A stretch of 64,000 nucleotides of DNA from Lautropia sp. (lineage in GTDB: Bacteria; Pseudomonadota; Gammaproteobacteria; Burkholderiales; Burkholderiaceae_E): NCBI GenBank assembly GCA_030532895.1, contig JAUNKF010000004.1:62001-126000 (forward strand). The letters run 5' to 3'. Positions 44,075 through 53,221 of this stretch are shown here, in pieces; the stretch's first letter is position 1, and each line of letters opens with the position of its first letter. Under the pieces are notes generated by a model. The model made no database searches, was not told the DNA's origin, and worked only from the letters and a program-made list of their open reading frames with translations. The position numbers and the translations under genes were made by a program.

Positions 44075-44636
44075 CTTCTGATTGACCCGGTGCAAATGGA
44101 ACAAAGATCCCGACCCGAGGATGGTCCCCGCGGCCGGATCGACCCTTTTGAGCTTCATTGTGGGCGCCTCGTGGAGGACGAGCGGACAAGACTGGCTGCT
44201 TGGCGGCTTTCGGTGCATCAGCGGGGCTTGGTTGGTGGGTGCGCAACAATCTGTTGCTGTGTGGCAACAGTTCAGGCTGGCCGGCGCTTGCCATCGCCAC
44301 CAGTGGCCGGCATCTGGCAGAAAGGCAGGGCATTCCGGCAGAAATGCCGGGCATGTACGGCATTGTTCGGCGGATTACCCGGCCAACGCTTCATGATTGC
44401 TCGGCCTGCACTTAGAACGTGTCATGCTCGCCCAGAGGGGCTTTCGCGGGGACGAATAAGTGCATAACACGCTCTAATGAGTGGATGGCTTGGCACGGGC
44501 TGGTGGCCCGCCCCCTGGAAGGCCGGCTTCATGACACGCTCTGGCCGATGGGGCAAATTGGCCCGGCAGAACAGCGTCAGGGGCAGCTGCTTGATGGTGC
44601 TGCCTTCCTCGTGCTGAAGGTGGGGGCAAATCACGG
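44075..44636. other. Gap upstream of the type I secretion operon
   Basis: 562 bp. The secretion operon promoter must lie in the left part. A full palindromic repeat copy is at 44414-44475, and a half arm (TCATGACACGCTCTGG) at about 44529-44544. No gene supported. Confidence 0.45.
44414..44475. repeat. Dispersed palindromic repeat copy, inverted orientation
   Basis: AGAACGTGTCATGC on the left and GCATAACACGCTCT on the right are inverted repeats; the core CCCAGAGGGGCTTTCGCGGG plus GACGAAT is the reverse complement of the core at 27049-27110, so the element sits in the opposite orientation. Confidence 0.75.
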
Positions 44637-45446
44637 TCAGCCACGGCCGATCAGTGGCATCTTGGTGGCCATCAGCGTCATGAACTGCACATTGGCCGAG
44701 AGCGGCAGCGTGGCCATGTTCAGCACCGCCTCGGCCACCAGTGCCACGTCGATCACCGGCTCGGCCATCATCTGTCCATTGGCCTGCAGGATGCCCTCGG
44801 CCATCGGACGGGCCATCTCGGTCATCGCGTTGCCGATGTCGATCTGCCCGCAGGCAATGTCGAAGGGGCGGCCATCGAGCGACGCCGCTTTCGTCAAACC
44901 CGTGATCGCGTGTTTTGTGGCCGTGTAAGGCATCGTCATCGGCCGGGGGGCCTGGGTCGATACCGAGCCATTGTTGATGATGCGTCCGCCTTGCGGGCTT
45001 TGCGCCTTCATCACCCGAAAGGCTGCCTGGATGCAGTAGAACGGCCCGCTCAGGTTCGTGTTCACCACCGCCTGCCACTGCTCGGGCGAGAGGGTTTCCA
45101 GTGGTACGGCGGGTGCGCCGATGCCTGCATTGTTGAACACCACATCCACGCGGCCAAAGCGGGCCACCGTCTGATCGAAGAGCGCGTTCACTGCGACCGG
45201 GTCGGTCACATCGGTGGGCACCACCAGCGCCCGGTCGCCCGCGTCCGAGAAGCGGGCCGTTTCGGCCAGCGGCTCGACCCGCCGCCCAGCCAGTGCCACG
45301 GCATGGCCGGCTGACAGGAATCGCAGGGCCACCGCGCGTCCGATGCCAGAGCCGGCGCCGGTGATGATCGCCACCGGGGGCGTGGCCGAGCTGGTCGATG
45401 CGCCCGTGCGCTGGTCTGTTGTAGGGGAAGGCGTGGATGTCGTCAT
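44637..45446 (-). CDS. Short-chain dehydrogenase/reductase (SDR)
   Basis: NAD(P)-dependent oxidoreductase of the classical SDR type: cofactor motif [12 protein letters not shown], the active-site Ser in NNGSVS and YTATK (Tyr and Lys of YxxxK). The ATG at 45446 is preferred because AAGGA lies upstream; an earlier in-frame ATG at 45464 has none. The first 25 residues are Ser/Thr-rich before VAIITGAG. Substrate unknown. It lies 25 bp downstream of the flavoenzyme gene on the same strand and may be co-transcribed with it. Confidence 0.92.
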   Translation of the reverse strand: MTTSTPSPTTDQRTGASTSSATPPVAIITGAGSGIGRAVALRFLSAGHAVALAGRRVEPLAETARFSDAGDRALVVPTDVTDPVAVNALFDQTVARFGRVDVVFNNAGIGAPAVPLETLSPEQWQAVVNTNLSGPFYCIQAAFRVMKAQSPQGGRIINNGSVSTQAPRPMTMPYTATKHAITGLTKAASLDGRPFDIACGQIDIGNAMTEMARPMAEGILQANGQMMAEPVIDVALVAEAVLNMATLPLSANVQFMTLMATKMPLIGRG

Positions 45447-45471
45447 CTCGTCTTGTCCTTGCATTCAGTAT

Positions 45472-47055
45472 TCAATATTCATCAACATACATGCCGCAGC
45501 CGCTGCCGCTGCCGCTGCCGCTGCTGGCGCTGGTGTCAGTGCCAGGGGAGGCCGGTGGGCAATCCGATCCCGATGCTGGCCTGCCGCCAGTCTGTACGGG
45601 GGCGTCACCAGCAGGCCAGGCGGGCGGCAACAACTTGCCGGGATTCATCCGGCCAGCCGGGTCAAGCGCCGTCTTGATGGCTCGCATCCATTGCAGCTCC
45701 ACCGCCGGCTTGTAGCGGGCCAATTCCTGCCGGCGCAGCACGCCGATGCCGTGCTCGGCCGAGATCGCGCCGCCAAAGGCTGCCACCGTGTCATGAACCA
45801 GCTCGTTCATCTGGGCCTCCTGCGTCTCAAAATGGGCATCGAAGACCTGTTCGGGGCTGGCCGTGGGCCACACGTTGAAGTGCAGGTTGCCATCGCCCAG
45901 ATGCCCGAACACCACCAGCCGTGCCTCGGGAAACACCGTGCGAATCCGCGCTTCGGCCGCCTCGATGAAGGCATCGATACGGGCAATGGGCACGGAGATG
46001 TCATGCTTGATGTTTTTGCCCTCGGCGCTTTGGGCCGGGGAAATCTGCTCACGCAACTGCCAGAATTGCCGACTCTGCGCGAGCGACGTGGCCAGCACCG
46101 CATCATGGATCAAGCCTTGGTCGATGGCGTCCGTCAGCACCTGCTCCAGCCTGGCACGCGCCTCGGCCTCGGACACCAGACTGCTCGCCTCCAGCAATAC
46201 ATACCAGGGGCAGGGCGTGGTCAGCGGCAGTCGGCTGCCCGGTACATGCTGTTGCACCAGCTCCATCGCCTCGGCCGAGATCAGCTCGAAAGCCGTCAGT
46301 CCGGCCGCCAGCCTCGACTGCGCCCGTGAGAGCAGCTTCAGCGCGGCCGAAGGGCTGCCCAGCCCCACCAAGGCCACCACCTTGGCCACCGGTTGCGCAA
46401 AGAGCTTCAGCACCGCCGCCGTGATCACCCCGAGCGTGCCTTCCGAGCCGATCAGCAGATCCCGCAGATCGTAGCCCGTATTGTTCTTGCGCAGCGCATG
46501 AAGCCCTTGCCACAGCTCGCCATCGGCCGTGACAGCCTCCAGCCCCAGACACAACTCGCGCATGTTGCCATAGGCCAGCACCTGCACGCCGCCCGCGTTG
46601 GTGGCCAGATTGCCACCAATCGTGCAGCTGCCTTCCGAGGCAAGCGAGAGCGGAAAGAGCCGCCTGGCTTCAGTTGCCGCCGCCTGCACCTGGGCGAGCG
46701 TGCAGCCGGCCTCGGCCACCATCGTGTTGCCCACCGGGTCGATCGCGCGGATGCGCGTGAGCCGCTTCAATGAGAGCAGCACGGTGGGGCAGGCTTCCGT
46801 GGGCACCGAGGCGCCCGTCAGCCCCGTGTTGCCGCCCTGGGGCACCACCGCATGCCCGTGGGCCGCACACCAGCGCACCACGGCCGCCACGTCATGGGCC
46901 GTGTCGGGCAGAGCCACGGCCAGCGCCTGGCCGCGCCACCGGCCCCGGTAGTCCACCAGATAAGGGGCCATCTCGTCGGGAGCTGTCAAGAGCCGCCCCG
47001 AGAAGCTGGCCGCCAGCGAGGCGCGCAGCGCCGCCGAATCGTGTGCTGCATTCAT
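45472..47055 (-). CDS. FAD-binding 2-hydroxyacid dehydrogenase (GlcD/D2HGDH-like)
   Basis: Flavoprotein that oxidises a D-2-hydroxyacid such as D-lactate or D-2-hydroxyglutarate; the exact substrate is not determined by what can be seen. The PCMH FAD-binding domain has VVPQGGNTGLTG and GGNLATNAGG; the C-terminal oxidase domain has VFGHLGDGNLHFNV and SAEHGIGVLRR, the family signature. Residue 1-475 match the family length, but a C-terminal tail of about 50 residues is added, rich in Pro, Ser and Gly with two Cys, ending GCGMYVDEY. Part of this tail is encoded by a GCCGCT hexamer repeat. Confidence 0.93.
   Translation of the reverse strand: MNAAHDSAALRASLAASFSGRLLTAPDEMAPYLVDYRGRWRGQALAVALPDTAHDVAAVVRWCAAHGHAVVPQGGNTGLTGASVPTEACPTVLLSLKRLTRIRAIDPVGNTMVAEAGCTLAQVQAAATEARRLFPLSLASEGSCTIGGNLATNAGGVQVLAYGNMRELCLGLEAVTADGELWQGLHALRKNNTGYDLRDLLIGSEGTLGVITAAVLKLFAQPVAKVVALVGLGSPSAALKLLSRAQSRLAAGLTAFELISAEAMELVQQHVPGSRLPLTTPCPWYVLLEASSLVSEAEARARLEQVLTDAIDQGLIHDAVLATSLAQSRQFWQLREQISPAQSAEGKNIKHDISVPIARIDAFIEAAEARIRTVFPEARLVVFGHLGDGNLHFNVWPTASPEQVFDAHFETQEAQMNELVHDTVAAFGGAISAEHGIGVLRRQELARYKPAVELQWMRAIKTALDPAGRMNPGKLLPPAWPAGDAPVQTGGRPASGSDCPPASPGTDTSASSGSGSGSGCGMYVDEY
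45496..45526. repeat. Hexanucleotide tandem repeat in the flavoenzyme tail
   Basis: About four to five GCCGCT units encode Ser-Gly repeats at the C-terminus of the flavoenzyme. Unit changes would keep the frame. Confidence 0.65.
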
Positions 47056-47300
47056 TGTTGCGTGAATCAGGAGGCTATTGCCACATGCTACACCCGGTGC
47101 AGGCAGTAGAATGACCGTCTTTTGGCCGGCGCTGGCTCATGCCCTCGATGGCAATGTCCTTCGTCGTCGATGGTCATGCCTTTCGCACCGGTCTGGCAGG
47201 CTGGCGTCCTGTTTGGCTTGCCGGCACGACCTCAAACCGATTCCTCACACGATTCACACGATTGAATCCTCACGCTGCCACCCCCGCGTCGCCGGGGTAC

Positions 47301-48092
47301 ATGCTTGCTACGCTGCTGCGGCACCGTAGCCTCATCGTCCAGATGGCCTGGCGCGACATCGCCGCCCGCTATCGTGGCTCGGTCATGGGCGTGTTCTGGT
47401 CGCTTCTGAACCCGCTCCTGATGCTGGCCGTCTACACCTTCGTCTTCTCGGTGGTGTTCAAGGCGCGCTGGCAGACCGGGGCCGAGCAGAGCCATGCCGA
47501 TTTTGCCGTCATCCTCTTTGCCGGTGTCATCGTCCACAGCTTCTTTGCCGAAGTTGCGGGCAAGGCGCCCTCGCTCATCCTCACGAACCCGAGCTACGTG
47601 AAGAAGGTCGTCTTTCCGCTGGAAATCCTGCCGGCCGTCACGCTGCTGTCGGCGCTCTTTCAGGCGGGCATCAGCATGCTGGTATTGCTCGTGGCGCTGC
47701 TGATCACCACCGGCTCGGTGCCGCTTACCGTGCCGCTCATCGTCGTCGTCTGGATTCCGCTCTGTCTCCTGGCCCTGGGCGCCAGCTGGTGGCTCTCGTC
47801 ACTCGGCGTTTATATCCGCGACATCGGCCAGGCCATCGGCGTGGTGCTCACCGTCATGCTCTTCATCTCGCCGGCCTTCTTCGCCATCCAGTCGCTGCCG
47901 GAGAACCTGCGCCCGTGGGTGAAGCTGAACCCGCTCACGCTGCCCATGGAACAATCCCGCCAGGTGCTGATCTGGGGCAGCGTGCCAGATTGGTCACTCT
48001 GGGCGATGTACACCGCCGTGATGGCGCTCTTCGCATGGCTCGGTTTCGCCTGGTTCCAGTCCACCCGCCGGGGGTTTGCCGATGTCCTCTGA
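47301..48092 (+). CDS. wzm: Polysaccharide ABC transporter permease (Wzm)
   Basis: Inner-membrane channel that exports a lipid-linked polysaccharide. Six membrane segments; the ABC-2 family motif RDIAARYRGSVMGVFWSLLNP is at the N-terminus (quoted in part: RDIAARYRGSVMGVFWSLL), and the end PLTLPMEQSRQVLIWG is typical of Wzm/KpsM-like proteins. The ATG at 47301 gives 263 residues, the normal size. It overlaps wzt by 11 bp and is divergent from the flavoenzyme gene. Confidence 0.94.
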   Translation: MLATLLRHRSLIVQMAWRDIAARYRGSVMGVFWSLLNPLLMLAVYTFVFSVVFKARWQTGAEQSHADFAVILFAGVIVHSFFAEVAGKAPSLILTNPSYVKKVVFPLEILPAVTLLSALFQAGISMLVLLVALLITTGSVPLTVPLIVVVWIPLCLLALGASWWLSSLGVYIRDIGQAIGVVLTVMLFISPAFFAIQSLPENLRPWVKLNPLTLPMEQSRQVLIWGSVPDWSLWAMYTAVMALFAWLGFAWFQSTRRGFADVL

Positions 48093-49776
48093 CACCCGCC
48101 AGCCTCAACCCGCTTCCCCGGCCGCCTCGGCGCCTGTCGAGCCGGCATCATTGCCTGTCGGCCAACCGGCGCCCGCCACTGCCCCTGTTTCCGTCACCGA
48201 CCCCCGCTCCGTCTGCGCAGCACCCGCGCCACTGCCTGGGCCTGAGGCGCTGCATCGGCCCACCCATCAGCCGGCCGAAGCCGTGCCGGGCCTGGGCACC
48301 GATCCCCAAGGCACACCGGCCGACGGCATCGCCATCCAGGTCGACGGACTGAAGAAGTGCTTTCTGCTCTACGACCAGCCCGCCCACATGCTGAAGCAGC
48401 AGATCGTAGGCAGGCTTGCCCGCCTCGTGGGCCGCCAGCCGCCGCGTTACTTCCGGGAATACTGGGCGTTGAAGGGCATCGATTTCAACATCCGCCGGGG
48501 CGAAGTGGTCGGCATCGTCGGCCGCAACGGCGCCGGCAAATCGACGCTGCTGCAAATCCTCTGCGGCACGCTTGCGCCTACCGAGGGCACGGTGGAGATG
48601 CGCGGCCGTGTGGCGGCGCTTCTGGAGTTGGGCGCAGGCTTCAACCCCGACTTCACGGGGCGTGAAAACGTCTACCTCAATGGCGCCATCCTCGGCATCA
48701 GCCGCGAGGAAATCGACCGGCGCTTTGCCGAGATCGAAGCATTTGCCGACATCGGCGAGTTCATCGACCGGCCCGTCAAATCCTATTCCTCGGGCATGTA
48801 CGTGCGGCTCGCCTTTGCCGTCTCGGCCTGTGTCGACCCCGACATCCTGATCGTGGACGAAGCGCTGGCCGTGGGAGACGCCAAGTTTCAGGCCAAGTGC
48901 TTTCGCCGTTTTGAAGAGCTGGTGGCGCGCGGCACCACGATCCTGCTCGTCACCCATTCCATCGACCAGATCACCCGCCACTGCGACCGCGCCATCCTGC
49001 TGGAGGGCGGCGTCGTGCACCAGATCGGGCCGCCGAAGGATGTGGCCAATACTTATCTGGATTTGATGTTTGGGGTGGTTCGGGAAGACGATGCGTCAGG
49101 TGAGGTGGAGACGCTGGTAAACGAAGACGCCAGCACGCTAGGAGATGTGAAGGGAAATAAGCATGAAGGGCGCGAAAGCGGTGCGGCTTCATCTTTAGCA
49201 GACAAGAGTTCGTGGACTACCGAAGACCCGGTAAGCTCTCCTGATTACAGCCGTTTGGCCGCTCGGGTCATCAGGCGTGCTCCGGGGCGATTTGAGGATC
49301 GGGTTGGCTATAACGCTGATGAGTTTCGTTGGGGCAGCCAGGAAGTTGAGATCGTCGACTATCTGGTGACGACAAATGGTGTTGATCACACAGTGAGTCT
49401 GGTAACGGGGCAGAAGGTTTATGTGGTGGCCTGGGTTCGGTTTCGGGTGGAAGTGACGGCACCTATTTTTGGTTTGACCATCAAAACACCGGATGGCGTC
49501 ACGGTTTATGGCAGTAATTCACGCGATTTTCCTGGTGGGCCGGTGATCCGTTCCGCCCAAGCAGGGGAAGTCGTTAGGGTCGTCTTCCAGATCGATTTGC
49601 GCATTGGCGCAGGTGACTTCCTGATGTCCCTTGGGGTAGCGCGGGAAGTGGGGGGCGGTGAGGTCGAGCCGCTGGATCGGCGTTATGACAGTATTCTGGT
49701 CAATGTTAGAAGGTCGTCACGCTGTCATGGCTTGGCAGACTTTGACATGCGCGTAGAAATCGAAGGATACGCATGA
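48082..49776 (+). CDS. wzt: Polysaccharide ABC transporter ATPase with C-terminal glycan-binding domain (Wzt)
   Basis: 564 residues from the ATG at 48082. A Pro/Ala-rich N-terminal extension of about 75 residues precedes the ABC domain with Walker A GRNGAGKSTLL (about 147-157), signature YSSGM and Walker B ILIVDEAL. The C-terminal third (from about residue 330) resembles the Wzt carbohydrate-binding module that recognises the chain terminus (VVAWVRFRVEVTAPIFGLTI, then FPGGPVIRSAQAGE). Base composition drops sharply near 49,070, at the start of this module, so the gene appears to be a mosaic. It overlaps the following methyltransferase by ATGA, matching the idea that a terminal methyl group is recognised. 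Confidence 0.93.
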   Translation: MSSDTRQPQPASPAASAPVEPASLPVGQPAPATAPVSVTDPRSVCAAPAPLPGPEALHRPTHQPAEAVPGLGTDPQGTPADGIAIQVDGLKKCFLLYDQPAHMLKQQIVGRLARLVGRQPPRYFREYWALKGIDFNIRRGEVVGIVGRNGAGKSTLLQILCGTLAPTEGTVEMRGRVAALLELGAGFNPDFTGRENVYLNGAILGISREEIDRRFAEIEAFADIGEFIDRPVKSYSSGMYVRLAFAVSACVDPDILIVDEALAVGDAKFQAKCFRRFEELVARGTTILLVTHSIDQITRHCDRAILLEGGVVHQIGPPKDVANTYLDLMFGVVREDDASGEVETLVNEDASTLGDVKGNKHEGRESGAASSLADKSSWTTEDPVSSPDYSRLAARVIRRAPGRFEDRVGYNADEFRWGSQEVEIVDYLVTTNGVDHTVSLVTGQKVYVVAWVRFRVEVTAPIFGLTIKTPDGVTVYGSNSRDFPGGPVIRSAQAGEVVRVVFQIDLRIGAGDFLMSLGVAREVGGGEVEPLDRRYDSILVNVRRSSRCHGLADFDMRVEIEGYA

Positions 49777-51800
49777 GCTACAGCTATCAGAAAGATGCGG
49801 TTTACAACCTTTTCTTCCGTCCAGGCGCTGAAGCGTTTGGCTACAGTGAAGGAGAGGAGGCGGAAGGGCGGCTGCTCAAACTGATCGAAGCACTTGAGGA
49901 TCGAAGTACCTTTTCTGAGGGGCTTGTCAATAGCATTGACGACTGGTCTACCCGATACCATTTCAGCCGCTCACGTCATTGTCTGCTACGCCCTTTGGGG
50001 ATCAAGGCAGGAGATAGCGTACTTGAGCTTGGGTGTGGAACTGGGGCCATAACTCGTTATCTGGGAGAGACAGGAGCCACCATCACGGCTGTTGAAGGTA
50101 GTCTTGCTCGTGCAAGGGTTGCTGCCGCACGCTGTCAGGATCTTCCTAATGTCCGTGTCATTGCTGATGATCTTCAGGCGGTTGATGCAGACGGGCAATA
50201 TGATTGGGTTACGCTGATTGGCGTTCTTGAATATGCGGCTGCTTATTCCAGCGCGCCGGATGCCTACCAGGCTTATCTGTCCTCTGCCATTCGGCACCTG
50301 AAGCCCGGTGGTCATGTTGTGATTGCCATTGAAAATCAGTTGGGCCTTAAATACTTCAATGGTTGTAGCGAGGACCATTTAGGCACGCAATTTTCTGGTA
50401 TTCAGGACTTTTACCAGCTAAGAGGCGGTGTTCGTACCTTTGGAAAGCAGGCGCTTTCATCTGTATTGAACGAAGCAGGTCTGGTTAGTCAAACTTGGCT
50501 CTATCCCTTTCCTGATTACAAAGTACCCAATGTGGTGCTGAGTGACGCGGCGTTAGCGCATCCTGGCTTCAATGCAGCCGATTTGCTGTTACGCAATATC
50601 AGTGAGGACTACAGCGGCAATATGTTGCGTCTCTTTGACGAGGCGCTAGCCATGCGCGCGTTGGCGCAGAATGGCTTGTTGTCTGATCTGAGTAATTCAT
50701 TTCTGGTGGTTGCATCTCCGGCTCGGGATAAGCCTTGGCAGGCATCTTCCATTGCTTGGGCTTTTTCAGTGCATCGGCGTCCGGCTTGGTGTACTGAAAC
50801 CCGGTTTGAAGAAGAGGGCGATACCAGAATCTCGGTAAGAAAGCGATTGATTCACCCGAGTGATAATCATGCGTGCAAGTTTTTGGACGGCCAGGAAGTT
50901 GGACTCGTTGAGGTTGATGCCGAGTATTTCCAGGGGTGGCAGGTGGCATGGTCTGTATTGAAAGCTCATGCCCAACGCGCGGATACGGCTCAAATTGTCG
51001 AGGCTTTCATGCCGTGGGCCAGGCACTTGCTGGCCATGGCGATACCTGAAGTTTCTCCGTTATCGGTGCTGCCTGATGGTTCTGGTTCTGTTATGCAGGT
51101 GCCGATGGCCATGTCTGTCTCGGCCGATGAGATGACGGGGGGGGGATCGTCCGACTTTCTGGAGGAGAAGGGGCGGCATGGGGCATTACGTCAATATTCT
51201 GTGCCAGGCCAGTATATTGATCACGCGCCATTTAATCTCCTTGTTAATGACATCGGCGAGGAGTACTTGATTGATCAGGAGTGGGTGGTGTCGTGTCCGG
51301 TTCCTGTGGGTTGGGTGCTGACACGAGGGGTGCTGCATGCTCTTCAGATGGGCACGGTTCCTAGAAACCAGCTTGGGTCACTGGCAAGGGTTGTCATTGC
51401 CCTGGCGGATGCTTGCGGTTATGATGCGACGCAAGATGATGTACGGCAGTGGTTTGAGCTTGAGTCGGTTTTTTCATTCACGCTGGCGCCTAGAAAATCC
51501 AGCCACAAGCTAAGCGATGCCACACAATTGCCCTACGCCTTGGTTGGAGAGGCTCTGAATGAAGCGCGTGCCGAGAGTGTCATGGCCCATCAGGCGTTGA
51601 AGCAGTTGGAGGAGCGACTGCGTGCCACGGAGACTAGCCTGGCTTTGAGGGATGAAGAGAATATTCGTAACCTGACCCGCATTGATCAGTACCAGCTCCG
51701 TATCCAGGATTTGGAGCATGAGTTGGTCTCTATGAGGAACTCACGGAGTTGGCGGTGGTCTGGCTGGCTCCGGACCTTGAGGCGTCGCAGCCGGATCTGA
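49773..51800 (+). CDS. SAM-dependent methyltransferase with C-terminal coiled coil (polysaccharide capping candidate)
   Basis: 675 residues. A class I methyltransferase domain occupies about 40-220: the SAM motif I is VLELGCGTGAITRYL, with DWVTLIGVLEY and LKPGGHVVIAIENQ following. A second, unrecognised part of about 350 residues comes next, and the C-terminal 70 residues are a coiled coil (EARAESVMAHQALKQLEERL) ending in a basic, Trp/Arg-rich tail (RSWRWSGWLRTLRRRSR) that may touch the membrane. In ABC-type O-antigen systems, a methyl or methyl-phosphate cap terminates the chain and is read by Wzt; a coiled coil can measure chain length (WbdD). That role here is an inference from position next to wzt. 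Confidence 0.82.
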   Translation: MSYSYQKDAVYNLFFRPGAEAFGYSEGEEAEGRLLKLIEALEDRSTFSEGLVNSIDDWSTRYHFSRSRHCLLRPLGIKAGDSVLELGCGTGAITRYLGETGATITAVEGSLARARVAAARCQDLPNVRVIADDLQAVDADGQYDWVTLIGVLEYAAAYSSAPDAYQAYLSSAIRHLKPGGHVVIAIENQLGLKYFNGCSEDHLGTQFSGIQDFYQLRGGVRTFGKQALSSVLNEAGLVSQTWLYPFPDYKVPNVVLSDAALAHPGFNAADLLLRNISEDYSGNMLRLFDEALAMRALAQNGLLSDLSNSFLVVASPARDKPWQASSIAWAFSVHRRPAWCTETRFEEEGDTRISVRKRLIHPSDNHACKFLDGQEVGLVEVDAEYFQGWQVAWSVLKAHAQRADTAQIVEAFMPWARHLLAMAIPEVSPLSVLPDGSGSVMQVPMAMSVSADEMTGGGSSDFLEEKGRHGALRQYSVPGQYIDHAPFNLLVNDIGEEYLIDQEWVVSCPVPVGWVLTRGVLHALQMGTVPRNQLGSLARVVIALADACGYDATQDDVRQWFELESVFSFTLAPRKSSHKLSDATQLPYALVGEALNEARAESVMAHQALKQLEERLRATETSLALRDEENIRNLTRIDQYQLRIQDLEHELVSMRNSRSWRWSGWLRTLRRRSRI

Positions 51801-51856
51801 CTCTTGATGCTTCGATGATGACCATCTTCCATTGAAACAACGACATTTCGCTTCCA

Positions 51857-53221
51857 ATGACCTTGTTGCAAAAAATTCAGTGGTATCTCACGAACCGTGG
51901 TTGGCGGGCGCTTTTTCATAAAGGTGCTGATGTTTGCCGTGATGTCAGTTGGTATCTTAGGCATAAGGGTTTGCGTGCCTTGCTGGCAAAAGGCGGGCAA
52001 GTTTGGCGAGGTGAAAGTGCCAGCTCCCGAGCGGCGGCCATGCATGACGCCCATGATGAGATCGGTCGGGATCAGTTGCTTGACCGAGTCTTTTTTCGGC
52101 AGCGCCCCCTGGGGGTTTTTTCAGCGCAGCCAGGTGTTAAGCAGGTTGTCATGGTCACGGATAGCATTGGAAAAGGCAGTCTGTTTGGTGGTGTGGCGAC
52201 ATCCATCATTCTGTCCGCCTTAGTGGCTCGCAAGGCAGGGGTGCCTCTTCGGATCGTGACTCGTGAAGAGCCTGCGGTCGAAGAAAACATTGGCATTATT
52301 TTGAAGAATGCAGGCGTACAGTTCGACGGGGACGTGCATTTCTCCTATGTGTCTGTACATGATCATCTTGCGAAGGTCGCCATTGGTGAGGATGACCTCA
52401 TCATTACAACGAGCTGGTGGACGACCGAGAGTGTCAGAAATGCGCTGGGAACCCGAAATCTGTTCTATCTGCTTCAGGAAGATGAGCGGATGTTCTATCC
52501 GTTGAGTGACGAGCACCTGCGTTGTGCCGAGTTGCTGGCAGACCCCTCCATCAACGTGATGATCAATTCCCGCCTCCTGTTTGAGCACTTGACTCAATCG
52601 GGTTTATCAGACTTGCCCGAGCGTGGTATCTGGTTTGAGCCAGCGTTTCCGCACGCAGTGCGGGCATTACCAGACGCTGAGCTTAAGGATAAGGGAGACT
52701 TCTTCTTTTACGCCCGTCCCGGTCATGCCAGAAACCTGTTTTGCCGGGGCATTGACGTGGTGCAGACGGCTATTGATCGGGATGTATTGAAACCTTCCGA
52801 ATGGAACTTCCATTTTGTCGGTGTATCCATGCCGAACTTGACTTTGGGTGAGGGAGTGTCCGTCTCCACCTACAGTACGCTGGATTGGGCCAGCTATTTG
52901 GCATTGATGAAGCGTATGGATCTGGGCCTAAGCCTGATGTACACGCCGCACCCGAGCTATCCGCCGCTGGATCTTGCGGCCAGTGGGGCAGTGGCTGTTA
53001 CCAATCGCTGTGGCCTGAAGCAGAACCTGGATCATTACAGCCGAAATATCATCTGCGCAGACATCGACGTTGAGTCTTTGCTAGCCGGGTTGGCGCAGGG
53101 GGTTGAACTGAGCCGAGATCACGAGCGTCGTGAACGACATCTGGTGGAGGCAGGGCTGGCCACCAGTTGGGAGGCTACGTTGGACAAAGTGGTTGAGTTC
53201 ATCCTGGCACGGAGAGCTTGA
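51857..53221 (+). CDS. Glycosyltransferase (WsaF-like, probable rhamnosyltransferase)
   Basis: 454 residues. The N-terminus has two related helical segments (YLTNRGWRALFHKGADV and YLRHKGLRALLAKGGQV) before the catalytic fold. GT-B features include VTDSIGKGSLFGGVATS and, near the C-terminus, LSLMYTPHPSYPPLDLAASG, which resembles the conserved donor-binding segment of WsaF-type rhamnosyltransferases. Acts in the cytoplasm on the growing glycan. Followed directly by the next gene (TGATG overlap). Confidence 0.8.
   Translation: MTLLQKIQWYLTNRGWRALFHKGADVCRDVSWYLRHKGLRALLAKGGQVWRGESASSRAAAMHDAHDEIGRDQLLDRVFFRQRPLGVFSAQPGVKQVVMVTDSIGKGSLFGGVATSIILSALVARKAGVPLRIVTREEPAVEENIGIILKNAGVQFDGDVHFSYVSVHDHLAKVAIGEDDLIITTSWWTTESVRNALGTRNLFYLLQEDERMFYPLSDEHLRCAELLADPSINVMINSRLLFEHLTQSGLSDLPERGIWFEPAFPHAVRALPDAELKDKGDFFFYARPGHARNLFCRGIDVVQTAIDRDVLKPSEWNFHFVGVSMPNLTLGEGVSVSTYSTLDWASYLALMKRMDLGLSLMYTPHPSYPPLDLAASGAVAVTNRCGLKQNLDHYSRNIICADIDVESLLAGLAQGVELSRDHERRERHLVEAGLATSWEATLDKVVEFILARRA

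Noticed and set aside
45496-45526. Phase-variation tract
   Set aside because: The unit length is a multiple of three, so slippage would not switch the frame.
47056-47300. N-terminal extension of Wzm from a start at 47139
   Set aside because: The extension is not hydrophobic or conserved; the ABC-2 domain starts directly after the ATG at 47301.
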